Source: an uncultured Verrucomicrobiota bacterium (lineage in GTDB: Bacteria > Verrucomicrobiota > Kiritimatiellia > Kiritimatiellales > Tichowtungiaceae). Taken from it: DNA of 64,000 nucleotides. Under the pieces are notes generated by a model. The model did not search any database. It saw nothing but the letters and a program-made list of their open reading frames with translations, and was not told the origin of the DNA. Shown here in pieces: positions 1-8,191 of this stretch (the first letter of the stretch is position 1; each line of letters begins with the position of its first letter). The stretch is from NCBI GenBank assembly GCA_903831085.1, contig CAIKWE010000032.1, forward strand, positions 1 through 64,000, given 5' to 3'. A program made the position numbers and the translations under genes.

Positions 1-137
1 GAACGGATGAGTTGCTTTCCTGCAACCTGAACCTCATATCGATCCTGTTTGGGAAGATCGGAGTACAGTTTGACAATGGCGATTGCGAACGCTGTTGTGC
101 GTTCTCTCAAATCACATCTGTCAAATTCACTTCCCAT
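1..137 (-). CDS. Four-helix-bundle protein (S23/IVS family), 5' part only
   Basis: An ATG at 135-137 on the minus strand opens a stop-free frame that runs off the window edge (45 codons). The peptide contains RERTTAFAIAIVKLYSDLPK and then a stretch ending GKQLIRS, which I recognise as the N-terminal helix pair of the four-helix-bundle family first known from 23S rRNA intervening sequences and related to the Avd accessory protein of diversity-generating retroelements. No function is proven for stand-alone members. The gene lies downstream of guaA on the same strand, with a heptamer array filling the gap and touching its start codon. The rest of the gene is outside the window. Confidence 0.72.
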   Translation of the reverse strand, partial: MGSEFDRCDLRERTTAFAIAIVKLYSDLPKQDRYEVQVAGKQLIR

Positions 138-178
138 TTCAAGTTTCCGGTTTCAGGTTTCAAGTTTCATCTTTCCAT
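137..178. repeat. Degenerate heptamer array (6 units)
   Basis: Six consecutive 7-mers with consensus TTTCARG fill the whole gap between the guaA stop and the next minus-strand start codon: TTTCAAG, TTTCCGG, TTTCAGG, TTTCAAG, TTTCATC, TTTCCAT. On the minus strand it reads GAAAC-rich. The phase is strict although units vary. It resembles the period-8, 9 and 10 arrays elsewhere in the window. Confidence 0.85.
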
Positions 179-180
179 CC

Positions 181-1725
181 CTACTCCCATTCGATGGTGG
201 AAGGCGGTTTGGACGAAATGTCGTAGACGACGCGGTTGACGCCTTTGACTTCGTTGATAATGCGGTTGGAAATGCTGTCGAGCACTTCGTACGGCAGTTT
301 GAACCAGTCGGCCGTCATGCCGTCGAGGCTCTGCACGGCGCGCACGGCGACGACGTTTTCGTAGGTACGGTCGTCGCCCATGACGCCGACGGTCTGGATC
401 GGCAGCAGCACAGCGAAGTACTGCCAGACGTCGAGGTGGTTTGGCATTTTCAAAATTTCTTCGCGGACGCGCAGGTCAGCGAGCTGGAGCAGATCGACGC
501 GCTCGCGGGTGATGTCGCCGAGAATGCGCACGGCAAGACCGGGGCCGGGGAAGGGCTGGCGGTCAACGACGTAGCTCGGCAGGCCGAGTTCGCGGCCGAC
601 GGCGCGCACTTCATCTTTGAAGAGTTCGCGGAGTGGTTCAATGAGATCGAACTTCAGATCGGCGGGCAGTCCGCCGACGTTGTGGTGGCTCTTAATGGTG
701 GCTGACGGTCCGCCGATCGGCGAAACGCTTTCGATGACGTCGGGATAGAGTGTGCCCTGTGCGAGATATTTGACCTTGCCGACTTCGCGCGCTTTTTCGG
801 CGAAGACATCAATAAAGGTTTTGCCGATGATTTTGCGCTTCTTCTCGGGGTCGGTGACGCCAGCCAGCGCGTCGAGGAAAATGTCCTGAGAGTGTGCGGT
901 ATGCAAGTCGATGCCGAAGGCGTTGCCGAAGAGTTCTTCAACTTCGCGCGCTTCGTTGTAACGGAGCAGGCCGTTGTCGACGAAAACACAGTGGAGCTGC
1001 GGGCCGATCGCCTTATGGAGCAGGGCGGCCACGACAGAGGAGTCCACGCCGCCGCTCAGTCCGAGCAGAACGTGGTCGCTGCCGACTTTGGCGCGGATGG
1101 CGTTGATGTTGTCTTCGATAAATTTGCTCATCTTCCAGTCGCCGGAACAGCCGCAAACTTTGTAGGCAAAGTTGCCGAGCATCTGTGCGCCCTGCGGCGT
1201 ATGGACGACTTCGGGGTGGAACTGCACGCCGTAGATTTTCTTTGCGGTGTTCTGCATGGCGGCGAAAGGACAGTTGTCGGATTCGGCGACGGCTTCAAAC
1301 CCTTTCGGCATGGCTTCGACTTTGTCGCCATGGCTCATCCAGACCTGAAGATTTTTTTCCAAGCCTTGGAAAAGTGGACACTCTTTGGTGACCTGCATCA
1401 TCGCTTTGCCGTATTCGCGTTTGAGGCCGCGATGCACCTTGCCGCCGAGCGTCTGGGCGGTCATCTGCATGCCGTAGCAGATTCCAAGGATCGGAATGCC
1501 GAGTTCAAAAATCGCGGGATCGCACAGCGGCGAGCCTTGATCGGTTACGCTGGCGGGACCGCCGGAAAGGATGATGCCTTTCGGGGCGCGCTTGGCGAGG
1601 TCGGCGGCTTTGGTGTCAAAGCGGATGATTTCGCAATACACTTTCTGCTCGCGGATGCGGCGGGCGATCAGTTGTGTCACCTGCGAGCCGTAATCTAAAA
1701 TGGCGATCCATTCACTGTGTTTCAT
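181..1725 (-). CDS. guaA: GMP synthase (glutamine-hydrolysing)
   Basis: 514 residues, the usual length. Converts XMP, glutamine and ATP to GMP in purine synthesis in the cytoplasm. The N-terminal class I glutamine amidotransferase domain has nucleophile Cys83 in GICYGMQ and the His170/Glu172 pair in FHPE. The ATP-pyrophosphatase domain has the P-loop SGGVDSS at 224-230, and the C-terminal dimerisation domain ends with the typical KPPSTIEWE. Its ATG overlaps the carA stop by four bases (ATGA), so the two are translationally coupled. Both enzymes use glutamine amide nitrogen for nucleotide synthesis. An exact TTCCAA-N3-TTGGAA palindrome is embedded at codons for FQGLEK. Confidence 0.98.
   Translation of the reverse strand: MKHSEWIAILDYGSQVTQLIARRIREQKVYCEIIRFDTKAADLAKRAPKGIILSGGPASVTDQGSPLCDPAIFELGIPILGICYGMQMTAQTLGGKVHRGLKREYGKAMMQVTKECPLFQGLEKNLQVWMSHGDKVEAMPKGFEAVAESDNCPFAAMQNTAKKIYGVQFHPEVVHTPQGAQMLGNFAYKVCGCSGDWKMSKFIEDNINAIRAKVGSDHVLLGLSGGVDSSVVAALLHKAIGPQLHCVFVDNGLLRYNEAREVEELFGNAFGIDLHTAHSQDIFLDALAGVTDPEKKRKIIGKTFIDVFAEKAREVGKVKYLAQGTLYPDVIESVSPIGGPSATIKSHHNVGGLPADLKFDLIEPLRELFKDEVRAVGRELGLPSYVVDRQPFPGPGLAVRILGDITRERVDLLQLADLRVREEILKMPNHLDVWQYFAVLLPIQTVGVMGDDRTYENVVAVRAVQSLDGMTADWFKLPYEVLDSISNRIINEVKGVNRVVYDISSKPPSTIEWE
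1357..1371. repeat. TTCCAA-N3-TTGGAA palindrome
   Basis: Exact copy, spacer GCC, inside guaA, where it is read as Phe-Gln-Gly-Leu-Glu. A near copy (one change) is at 1482-1496 in the same gene. Confidence 0.9.
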
Positions 1726-2825
1726 GATTTCTTCCCTTTTTCCATCAGCGCAATGAACTCCTCAAAAAGGTAGTAGGGGTCATGCGGGCCGGGGCAGGCT
1801 TCCGGATGGTACTGCACACAGAACACCGGCAGCGTTTTGTGCCGCAGGCCGGCGACGGTGTTGTCGTTGAGATTGATGTGGCTGACTTCGGCGATTTCCG
1901 GATCGACGGTGGCCGGGTCAACGCAGAACCCGTGGTTGTGAGAGGCGATTTCGACTTTACCGGTGCGCAGATCCTGAATCGGCTGGTTGGCACCGCGGTG
2001 GCCGAACTTCAGTTTATAGGTTTTTGCGCCGAATGCCTGACCGAGCATCTGGTGGCCGAAGCAGATTCCAAAGGTTGGAAGTTTGGATTCGATCAGCTCT
2101 TTGACGGTCGCGACAATCTGCGGAACGCCGGCCGGATCGCCGGGGCCGTTAGAAAGGAAAAGGCCGTCGGGCTTGCAGGATAGAATTTCTTTGGCCGAGG
2201 CGGTGTTGGGAAACACCCGGCATTCGCAGCCGAGCTGGTCGAAAATACGAAGCTGGTTGGTTTTAATGCCGCAGTCGATCACCGCAACGCAGAAGCGGGC
2301 GTTTTTCTTGCCGCCTTCCGGAAAAACATACGGTTTCTGCGCGCTGACTTCCGTGGAAAGGTCGCGTCCGACGAGCCCGGCGGAGTTCTTCGCCTTTTTG
2401 ACGAGGCTCTTGCAGTCGAGGTCTTCGGTCGAGATGACGCATTTCATGGCACCTTTGTCACGGATATGGATGGTGACGGCGCGCGTATCGATCTGATCCA
2501 CACCGACCACGCCGGCTTTTTCAAGGTATTCGGGCAGGCTCATGGTGGAGCGCCAGTTGCTAGCGATGCGGCTGCACTCGCTCACCACCAGCCCTTTGGC
2601 GAAAATAGCACGCGACTCGACGTCTTCGGGATTCACGCCGTAGTTGCCGATGAGCGGGTAGGTCATGGTGACGATCTGTCCATTATAGGAAGGATCGGTC
2701 AGGATTTCCTGATAACCGGTCATGGAAGTGTTAAACACCAGCTCGCCGTAGAACTCGCCGGAACCGGCGAAGGCCCGTCCGGTGAAACAGGTGCCGTCTT
2801 CGAGTGCGATGATTGCTTTTTTCAT
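1722..2825 (-). CDS. carA: Carbamoyl-phosphate synthase small chain
   Basis: 367 residues, full length. Glutaminase subunit that feeds ammonia to the large subunit CarB for carbamoyl phosphate used in pyrimidine and arginine synthesis. The N-terminal CPSase domain is present ([10 protein letters not shown] near 31-40). The C-terminal amidotransferase has Cys255 in GICFGHQ and the HPE triad motif near 341-343. carB is not in the window, so the large subunit must be encoded elsewhere. First gene of the carA-guaA operon; a candidate promoter lies about 50 bases upstream. Confidence 0.97.
   Translation of the reverse strand: MKKAIIALEDGTCFTGRAFAGSGEFYGELVFNTSMTGYQEILTDPSYNGQIVTMTYPLIGNYGVNPEDVESRAIFAKGLVVSECSRIASNWRSTMSLPEYLEKAGVVGVDQIDTRAVTIHIRDKGAMKCVISTEDLDCKSLVKKAKNSAGLVGRDLSTEVSAQKPYVFPEGGKKNARFCVAVIDCGIKTNQLRIFDQLGCECRVFPNTASAKEILSCKPDGLFLSNGPGDPAGVPQIVATVKELIESKLPTFGICFGHQMLGQAFGAKTYKLKFGHRGANQPIQDLRTGKVEIASHNHGFCVDPATVDPEIAEVSHINLNDNTVAGLRHKTLPVFCVQYHPEACPGPHDPYYLFEEFIALMEKGKKS
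2066..2080. repeat. TTCCAA-N3-TTGGAA palindrome
   Basis: Exact copy, spacer AGG, inside carA, overlapping codons for the conserved LPTFGI segment just before the catalytic cysteine. Confidence 0.9.
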
Positions 2826-2871
2826 TTATATGTCCGCTGAAAAGTCCTGTTTTTCCGCCAAAATTCCGGTC

Positions 2872-2900
2872 ATAATCACAATCCAAACCGAGGCTTGCAA
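2872..2900 (-). promoter_or_regulatory. Candidate sigma70 promoter of carA-guaA
   Basis: On the minus strand TTGCAA (2895-2900) and GATTAT (2872-2877) are separated by 17 bases, about 50 bases upstream of the carA ATG. The match is moderate and rests on spacing and position only. Confidence 0.45.
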
Positions 2901-2939
2901 CCCTTTTCCTGCGCCGCAGGGAGGATATTTTTCGGGGGC

Positions 2940-2968
2940 TTGACTGCGCCAGCCCCGCCGCATACACT
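2940..2968 (+). promoter_or_regulatory. Candidate sigma70 promoter for the HAD-like gene
   Basis: TTGACT (2940-2945), a 17-base spacer and TACACT (2963-2968) lie about 50 bases upstream of the ATG at 3017, with a CGGAGCG ribosome-binding site between. It is divergent from the carA promoter. Confidence 0.65.
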
Positions 2969-3016
2969 GCCCCCCTGTTTTTATAGAAAAATGTGCAATT
3001 AACCGGAGCGAATTGA

Positions 3017-3730
3017 ATGAGCAAAGCCAAAACCGAAACCACCCCGGCAACTGAAAAAATCAAAGCGCGGGAAGTCCTTTTCTTCGAACTCGAATATGTC
3101 GCCGTCAACGGACGCCAGCTGATGTTTGATGTTCTCAAGCAGGTGATGAAGAGCAAAGATATCGAAGTGACCCCGGCGCTGTTTGCCCGTTACGGGCTCA
3201 CGCCCCGGCCCGGCAAAGCGATCCGGTCGATCATCGAGGCATCCGGACGCAACCTGACGACCGGCGATCAGCTCACCGAACAGGCTGAGAATCTGATAGC
3301 CAAAGCTTTTGCGGACAAGGCCGTGCTGGTCAAAGAACTTCCGGCGCTCATCAAAGCGGCCAAGGAGCGGAACATTCAGGTGGTGGCTCTTTCGGCCTGG
3401 CCGGAAGCTGTTGCCAAAGAACTGATGAAGAAGACCGAACTCGATGAAATGGGTGTTGATCTGGTTGCGATGGACAGCGTGGATCCAATCTTCCCGCGCG
3501 CAGACCACTGGCTGCGCGTCCTGAAACAGCGCGGACAGGAAACAATTCCTGCGATCGCCATCGTCGCTTCCCGTGCCGCCTGCAAAGGCGCGCTGACCGC
3601 CGGCGCTACCTGTATTGCGCTGCCGGATGCCTACACCGCGTTCGAAGATTTTACTGGTGCCAAAGTGGTGCTCAATACGCTCGGCGACCTGTCGGCCAAA
3701 GAACTGTTTGAACTGGTCAGCCGCCGGTAA
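3017..3730 (+). CDS. HAD-like protein lacking the catalytic DxD
   Basis: 237 residues, cytoplasmic. The layout resembles HAD-superfamily phosphatases: a cap-like helical segment after residue 30, an alternating alpha/beta core (IQVVALSAW near 113; IPAIAIVASRAACKGALTAGA near 175-195, like HAD motif IV), and a C-terminal helix. Where the nucleophile motif should be, the sequence is FELEYVAVNG, with no DxD, so phosphatase activity is doubtful and a binding or structural role is more likely (inference). It is monocistronic, with its own promoter and a strong terminator. The assignment rests on overall pattern only. Confidence 0.6.
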   Translation: MSKAKTETTPATEKIKAREVLFFELEYVAVNGRQLMFDVLKQVMKSKDIEVTPALFARYGLTPRPGKAIRSIIEASGRNLTTGDQLTEQAENLIAKAFADKAVLVKELPALIKAAKERNIQVVALSAWPEAVAKELMKKTELDEMGVDLVAMDSVDPIFPRADHWLRVLKQRGQETIPAIAIVASRAACKGALTAGATCIALPDAYTAFEDFTGAKVVLNTLGDLSAKELFELVSRR

Positions 3731-3752
3731 CGCGGACTTCCGGAGTCTGAAG

Positions 3753-3786
3753 AAAAGGCTGAACCGCGGTTCAGCCTTTTTGTTTT
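3753..3786 (+). terminator. Rho-independent terminator
   Basis: Long perfect inverted repeat AAAAGGCTGAACC / GGTTCAGCCTTTT (3753-3780) followed by TGTTTT, right after the HAD-like gene. The stem is symmetric, but only the plus strand has a downstream T run. Confidence 0.9.
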
Positions 3787-3796
3787 AAGGAGTGGT

Positions 3797-4588
3797 ATGA
3801 AAGAAACATCGACGGATCGCCTGCTTGGAATTATGCGCAAACTGCGCGGCCCGGACGGCTGCCCGTGGGACCGCGAACAGACGCTCGATTCGCTCAAATC
3901 CAATCTCATTGAAGAAACCTACGAAGTCATTGACGCGATCGAAAGCGGCGACCGCGCCGAACTGCGCGGCGAGCTGGGAGATCTGCTGCTTCAGGTGGTC
4001 TTTCAGGCGCAGATTTGCGAGGAGGTCGGCGAATTTAATTTTGATGATGTCGTCAATGGAATCGCCGACAAGCTTGTCCGGCGTCATCCGCACGTTTTCG
4101 GTGATGTACAGGCTGACACCTCCGGCGAGGTGCTGCGCAATTGGGAAAAAATCAAAAAGACCGAGAAGGACGCAGAAACGCCGCGCTCGCTGGTGGAAGG
4201 CATTCCGCGTCATCTGCCGGCGCTGGCCAAGGCGAATCTGGTGCAGAAGCGTGTCGCGCGCGCTGGCTTTGAGTGGGACGAAATCGGCGGGGTGGTGGAC
4301 AAGCTCGATGAGGAGCTGGCCGAAGTCAAAGAAGCCATGGCGCAGAAAGACGCCGCCGCCATCCGCGAAGAGCTGGGCGACCTGATGTTCTCGGTGGTTA
4401 ACCTGAGCCGTTATCTCGGGCACGAGCCGGAAGAGCTGCTCAATGAGAATATCGCCAAATTCATGCGCCGCTTCCAATGTTTGGAGAACCGCCTGCACGC
4501 CGAAGGGCTTGAACTGGAAGCCTGTTCACTTGAAGAGCTTGAGGCGGTTTGGAATGCGGTTAAAACTGCGGAACGAAAAAAGCCCTAA
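3797..4588 (+). CDS. mazG: Nucleoside triphosphate pyrophosphohydrolase MazG
   Basis: 263 residues, the typical two-domain MazG. It hydrolyses (d)NTPs to NMP and pyrophosphate, helping to clear aberrant nucleotides and, in E. coli, modulating ppGpp. Domain 1 has GPDGCPWDREQT near 15-26 and the metal-binding EE...E and ELGDLL helices near 38-60; domain 2 repeats this with LDEELAEVKEA and EELGDLMFSV near 175-205. AAGGAG lies seven bases before the ATG. A one-off copy of the window palindrome is at 4472-4486. A small hairpin overlaps the stop codon. Confidence 0.95.
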   Translation: MKETSTDRLLGIMRKLRGPDGCPWDREQTLDSLKSNLIEETYEVIDAIESGDRAELRGELGDLLLQVVFQAQICEEVGEFNFDDVVNGIADKLVRRHPHVFGDVQADTSGEVLRNWEKIKKTEKDAETPRSLVEGIPRHLPALAKANLVQKRVARAGFEWDEIGGVVDKLDEELAEVKEAMAQKDAAAIREELGDLMFSVVNLSRYLGHEPEELLNENIAKFMRRFQCLENRLHAEGLELEACSLEELEAVWNAVKTAERKKP

Positions 4589-4598
4589 AACGGGCTTT
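4579..4598 (+). terminator. Terminator-like hairpin over the mazG stop
   Basis: AAAGCCC (4579-4585) pairs with GGGCTTT (4592-4598) across the mazG stop codon. The following sequence is GTAATC, not a T run, so it is at best a weak terminator or attenuator before the response-regulator gene. Confidence 0.4.
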
Positions 4599-4622
4599 GT
4601 AATCGGCGTTAACTTTGGCAGT

Positions 4623-5300
4623 ATGCGCCGCATGAGCGATATAACCCCGCAAGACCAGAAGAAAAGAATCCTGCTTGTCGACGATCACGCGTTCGTCCGT
4701 CAGGGATTGCGCGACTTCATCGAACGCGAACCAGATCTTTGCGTTTGCGGAGAAACGTCCACTCGGGCAGAGGCGCTCCAGCTTTGCGTAAAAACAAATC
4801 CTCATCTTGTCGTGATCGACCTGTCACTGGGAGAAGATTCGGGGCTCGATCTGGTTAAAGACATCACGGTGCAGTTTTCCGGAATAAAAATGCTAGTGCT
4901 CTCTATGCAGGACGAAATGCTCTATGCCGAGCGTGTTCTGCGAGCCGGAGCTTCCGGTTTTGTCAGCAAAAACACACCTCCGGGCAGTCTGATTGAAGCC
5001 ATATCCTGCGTGCTGGGCGGCGGTGTTCATGCCAGTGAAGCCGTCAAACAGAAAATCATGCAGACCGTGCGGAACCCCGAACCGGAAGGCGACCCGATCC
5101 TACGGCTCAGCGATCGCGAACTGGCCGTTTTCGAACAGATCGGCAAAGGAAAGAGCACGGCGGATATTGCCGCTGCCTTGCACGTGAGCGTCAAAACGGT
5201 CGAAACCTATCGCGCGCGCATTAAGGCTAAGCTTGGCGTGCACGGCTCCGCCGAACTGGTCCAACGGTCAGTTCAATGGACTTTGGACAAAAACGGATAA
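4623..5300 (+). CDS. NarL/LuxR-family response regulator
   Basis: 225 residues from the ATG at 4623; a second in-frame ATG at 4632 is equally possible and neither has a clear ribosome-binding site. The receiver domain has the acidic pair Asp20/Asp21, phosphoacceptor Asp66 in VVIDLSLG, Ser/Thr region at 94 and Lys116. The C-terminal GerE-type helix-turn-helix (about 164-210, SDRELAVFEQIGKGKSTADI) binds DNA. No histidine kinase is adjacent, so the partner is unknown. Output is presumably transcription control by phosphorylation-driven dimerisation. Confidence 0.92.
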   Translation: MRRMSDITPQDQKKRILLVDDHAFVRQGLRDFIEREPDLCVCGETSTRAEALQLCVKTNPHLVVIDLSLGEDSGLDLVKDITVQFSGIKMLVLSMQDEMLYAERVLRAGASGFVSKNTPPGSLIEAISCVLGGGVHASEAVKQKIMQTVRNPEPEGDPILRLSDRELAVFEQIGKGKSTADIAAALHVSVKTVETYRARIKAKLGVHGSAELVQRSVQWTLDKNG

Positions 5301-5424
5301 TTTCTGTTTTGTTGGAATCCTGTAATACAATTCCCGTCAACAATTTCGGGCGATGCCCCGACGTGCAGTATTCCTGAAAAGCAGTAAGCTTCTCCCTTTG
5401 AGGGGCGTTCCAATTGGGAAGAAA

Positions 5425-6411
5425 ATGATGAAAGCCGTTTGGTTCTGGATAACGACATTTACAATCGCACTGGCCATCTTTGCCGGGTTGTGCTGGCTCG
5501 ACATGCGTCCAGGCCCAACGCTTCACGAGGCCGCGTCGGCCGGAAGTATTAAGCTTATCAAAAAACAACTGGCTGACGGATCTGATATTAATGCGCTGGA
5601 TAAAGAAGACCTTACTCCGCTGATGCGCGCCGTGCTGGCCGGACAGCTGGCCGGTATGGATCTGCTGCTGGCTTCGGGAGCGGACGTTAACCGCGCGGGG
5701 CAGAAAGGCAACACCGCGCTGCACTTCGCCGCGATGCGGAAAGATTCGTCTGCGGCCGAACGGTTGATCGCCGCCGGGGCTGATTTCCAACTGCGAAACA
5801 TCGAAAAAGCCGCACCGCTTTGTCTCGCCGTACGGGCCGATAGTCCGGTGGTCGAACGGCTGCTTGCCGCCGGTGCGCTCACAGAGGATCTTTCCTGCGC
5901 CGATGAAAATTATCTTTTCTGCGCCGCTCTCGCCGGCAACATCACCATGCTCGAAGCCCTGATCAAGCGCGGACAGGATTTGAACCTTCGTTCAAAAACA
6001 GGCGCCAGCGCATTGCACTATGCCGTCACCCATAGGCAAGAAGAAATGGTTCGTCTTCTGCTCGACCGGGGTGTGGACGTCAATCTTCAGGACCGGTACG
6101 GCTTAACACCGCTGCTCTACGCCGTGCGCGGCAACCGGCTTGAGATGGTCAAACTGCTTCTCGAGCACGGAGCGAATACGGAGCTTCGCGACAATCAGGA
6201 CCGCACCCCGCTGCTGGCGGCCGCGCAGCTTGGCTTCGTGGAAATCTTTGAATTGCTGGTGCGCAGCGGCGCGAATATCGACGCCAAGCTTTCTTCGGGT
6301 GAAACATCCCTTGAACTTGCCAGAGACAATCACCACGACGGGATTGTGGCCTTTCTAACCGATTACCGCCGCGAACTTAAAGAGCGCCGTCCGAATTCCG
6401 CCGTACACTAA
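5425..6411 (+). CDS. Membrane-anchored ankyrin-repeat protein
   Basis: 328 residues from ATG 5425, chosen for the GGGAAG site upstream. Longer reading to 5353 would put hydrophilic sequence before a clear N-terminal membrane segment (WFWITTFTIALAIFAGLCWL, residues 5-24), so the short start is preferred. The rest is about eight ankyrin repeats (each with G-xTxLHxAxxxGxxxxVxxLLxxGAD-type spacing) and should lie on the periplasmic side. A protein-binding role is inferred from the family; no partner is evident from neighbours. Confidence 0.88.
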   Translation: MMKAVWFWITTFTIALAIFAGLCWLDMRPGPTLHEAASAGSIKLIKKQLADGSDINALDKEDLTPLMRAVLAGQLAGMDLLLASGADVNRAGQKGNTALHFAAMRKDSSAAERLIAAGADFQLRNIEKAAPLCLAVRADSPVVERLLAAGALTEDLSCADENYLFCAALAGNITMLEALIKRGQDLNLRSKTGASALHYAVTHRQEEMVRLLLDRGVDVNLQDRYGLTPLLYAVRGNRLEMVKLLLEHGANTELRDNQDRTPLLAAAQLGFVEIFELLVRSGANIDAKLSSGETSLELARDNHHDGIVAFLTDYRRELKERRPNSAVH

Positions 6412-6439
6412 TTGAACAGATGTCGCGGATGAAATGCGT

Positions 6440-6468
6440 TTGACCTCGCATTTGAAACCCCGCACAAT
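6440..6468 (+). promoter_or_regulatory. Candidate promoter of pyrK-pyrD
   Basis: TTGACC (6440-6445), a 17-base spacer and CACAAT (6463-6468). The expected start point would fall within about three bases of the pyrK ATG (6478), implying a very short or absent leader, and no ribosome-binding site is seen. A hairpin AAATGCG/CGCATTT (6432-6453) overlaps the -35 region. Confidence 0.45.
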
Positions 6469-6477
6469 CTCCGCCCG

Positions 6478-7278
6478 ATGATACAGGAAAACACCACCGT
6501 AGCCGAACATCACGTTTTTCAGGGCGACTATCGCCTGCTCAGACTTTCCTCTCCGGCCATTGGTCCGCTCGTGCGGCCGGGGCAATTTGTCCATCTGCGT
6601 GTGCCGCGCCTCGCCGATGCCATTTTGCGGCGGCCTTTCAGCGTTTTTAAAGCCGATGCCGAAGGCCTCTCCATTCTCTACAAATCCGTCGGTAAAGGCA
6701 CCGCCGCGCTGTGTTCCGTGCGCGAAGGCGAAGCAGTTAATCTGATCGGCCCGCTGGGCAACGGGTTCCCTCCGATCACAGAGAAGGCCAAAAGCGGCGA
6801 AATGAAACCTGTACTCGTCGCGGGCGGATACGGCATCGCCGCACTCTATCTGCAGGCGGCCAAACTGCCGGTCAAAGGCGTTGCGTTCTTCGGCGGGCGC
6901 AGTGCGGCCGACATTCTCTGTGTTGATGAATTTAAAGCGCTTGGCTGGGATGTGCGCATCACTACCGATGACGGCTCGCTTGGACAGAAGGGGCTCGTCA
7001 CCGTTGCGCTCGATTCGTGGCTGGCGGAACAGAAGGGAAAATTTCAGACATTGGAAATTTTCGCCTGCGGTCCCAACGCCATGCTCAAAGCGGTCGGTGA
7101 TCGTGCCGTTCAGAATGGAATAACCGCCTGGCTCTCCATGGACCGCAACATGGCCTGCGGCGTTGGCGCCTGCCTCGCCTGCGTCATCAAACGCAAAACC
7201 GCCGACGGCTGGGAGTGGGTGCGCTGCTGCAAGACCGGGCCGGTTTTTAAAGCGCGGGAGATTTTCTGGGATGAATAA
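6478..7278 (+). CDS. pyrK: Dihydroorotate dehydrogenase electron-transfer subunit
   Basis: 266 residues. Iron-sulfur flavoprotein that passes electrons from class 1B dihydroorotate dehydrogenase to NAD+. The N-terminal FAD-binding barrel has RRPFSV at 51-56 and GPLGNGF at 91-97; the nucleotide-binding domain follows. A C-terminal cysteine cluster (ACGPN, then MACGVGACLAC and CCKTGPVF, about 195-255) binds the [2Fe-2S] centre. It overlaps pyrD by eight bases, as expected for the heterotetrameric PyrD2K2 enzyme. Confidence 0.96.
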   Translation: MIQENTTVAEHHVFQGDYRLLRLSSPAIGPLVRPGQFVHLRVPRLADAILRRPFSVFKADAEGLSILYKSVGKGTAALCSVREGEAVNLIGPLGNGFPPITEKAKSGEMKPVLVAGGYGIAALYLQAAKLPVKGVAFFGGRSAADILCVDEFKALGWDVRITTDDGSLGQKGLVTVALDSWLAEQKGKFQTLEIFACGPNAMLKAVGDRAVQNGITAWLSMDRNMACGVGACLACVIKRKTADGWEWVRCCKTGPVFKAREIFWDE

Positions 7279-8191
7279 ACAAACCGACATGCGTGTAAAG
7301 ATAGGTTCGTTGATCATGCAGAATCCGGTGACGGTCGCCTCCGGCACGTTCGGCTACGGGCCGGAATACGCCGACCTTGTTGATCTCGACCGCCTTGGCG
7401 CGATTACCGTCAAAGGCATCAGCGCCGAGCCGCACACCGGCAATTCGATGCCGCGCACATTCGAGACATTCGCCGGCATGCTCAACGCCATCGGTCTGCC
7501 CGGTCCCGGGGCGCAGAAGTTCATTAAAAAATATCTGCCGTTCTTTGAAGACTACCGCGTGCCGCTCATCGTCAACATCTGGGGAAAGACCGTCGAAGAC
7601 TACAGCCGCGTCGCGGAGATTTTCAACGATCAGTCGCGGATCAACGCGCTCGAAGTTAATGTCTCCTGTCCGAACGTCAAAGAGGGCGGGGCGCTCTACG
7701 GAACCGATGTGAATCTGTTTCGCTCGGTCGTGGATGCGGTTCGCGCCAAGACGAAAAAGCCGCTGATTATCAAACTCGCGCCGAATGTGGCGGACATCAA
7801 ACTGTTCGCACTCGCCGCCGAAGAATGCGGTGCCGATGCCGTCTCCATCATGAATTCCTATCCGGCCATGGCGATCAATATTGAAACGCGCAAGCCGCAG
7901 CTGGCCAACCGTACCGGCGGACTCTCCGGCCCGGCCATCAAACCGATCGCCATCAAACTGGTGTGGGAAGCCGCCAAGGCCGTTAAAATTCCAATCATTG
8001 GAATGGGCGGCATAAGCAGTCCCGAGGACGCGCTCGAATTTATCATCGCCGGCGCTTCGGCTGTCGCGGTCGGCACCGCCAACTTCTCCGATCCTTCCAC
8101 CGCGGTGCGCGTGATTGAGGGAATGGAGAAATGGATGGCGGCCAAAGGCATCGGTTCGATTGCTGACCTCAAGGGAACGGTGAAGGCATGA
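7271..8191 (+). CDS. pyrD: Dihydroorotate dehydrogenase, class 1B catalytic subunit
   Basis: 306 residues from ATG 7271, matching the class 1B length; MRVKIG at 7289 is an alternative start. Oxidises dihydroorotate to orotate with FMN in pyrimidine synthesis. The class 1 active-site cysteine is in NVSCPNVKEGG (near 130), and the phosphate-binding C-terminal loops are IIGMGGI and IAGASAVAVGTA. Pairing with PyrK fixes the NAD-dependent subtype. It overlaps the next gene (ATGATG). Confidence 0.96.
   Translation: MNKQTDMRVKIGSLIMQNPVTVASGTFGYGPEYADLVDLDRLGAITVKGISAEPHTGNSMPRTFETFAGMLNAIGLPGPGAQKFIKKYLPFFEDYRVPLIVNIWGKTVEDYSRVAEIFNDQSRINALEVNVSCPNVKEGGALYGTDVNLFRSVVDAVRAKTKKPLIIKLAPNVADIKLFALAAEECGADAVSIMNSYPAMAINIETRKPQLANRTGGLSGPAIKPIAIKLVWEAAKAVKIPIIGMGGISSPEDALEFIIAGASAVAVGTANFSDPSTAVRVIEGMEKWMAAKGIGSIADLKGTVKA
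7989..8003. repeat. TTCCAA-N3-TTGGAA palindrome
   Basis: Exact copy, spacer TCA, inside pyrD at codons for the conserved IPIIGMGG loop. Here the motif may simply coincide with conserved protein sequence. Confidence 0.8.

Noticed and set aside
892-1698. 268-codon plus-strand frame over guaA
   Set aside because: Shadow of guaA; no ribosome-binding site and no family signature.
2826-3016. Pyrimidine attenuator or riboswitch upstream of carA
   Set aside because: No terminator/antiterminator pair or known aptamer was visible; only promoter-like boxes are listed.
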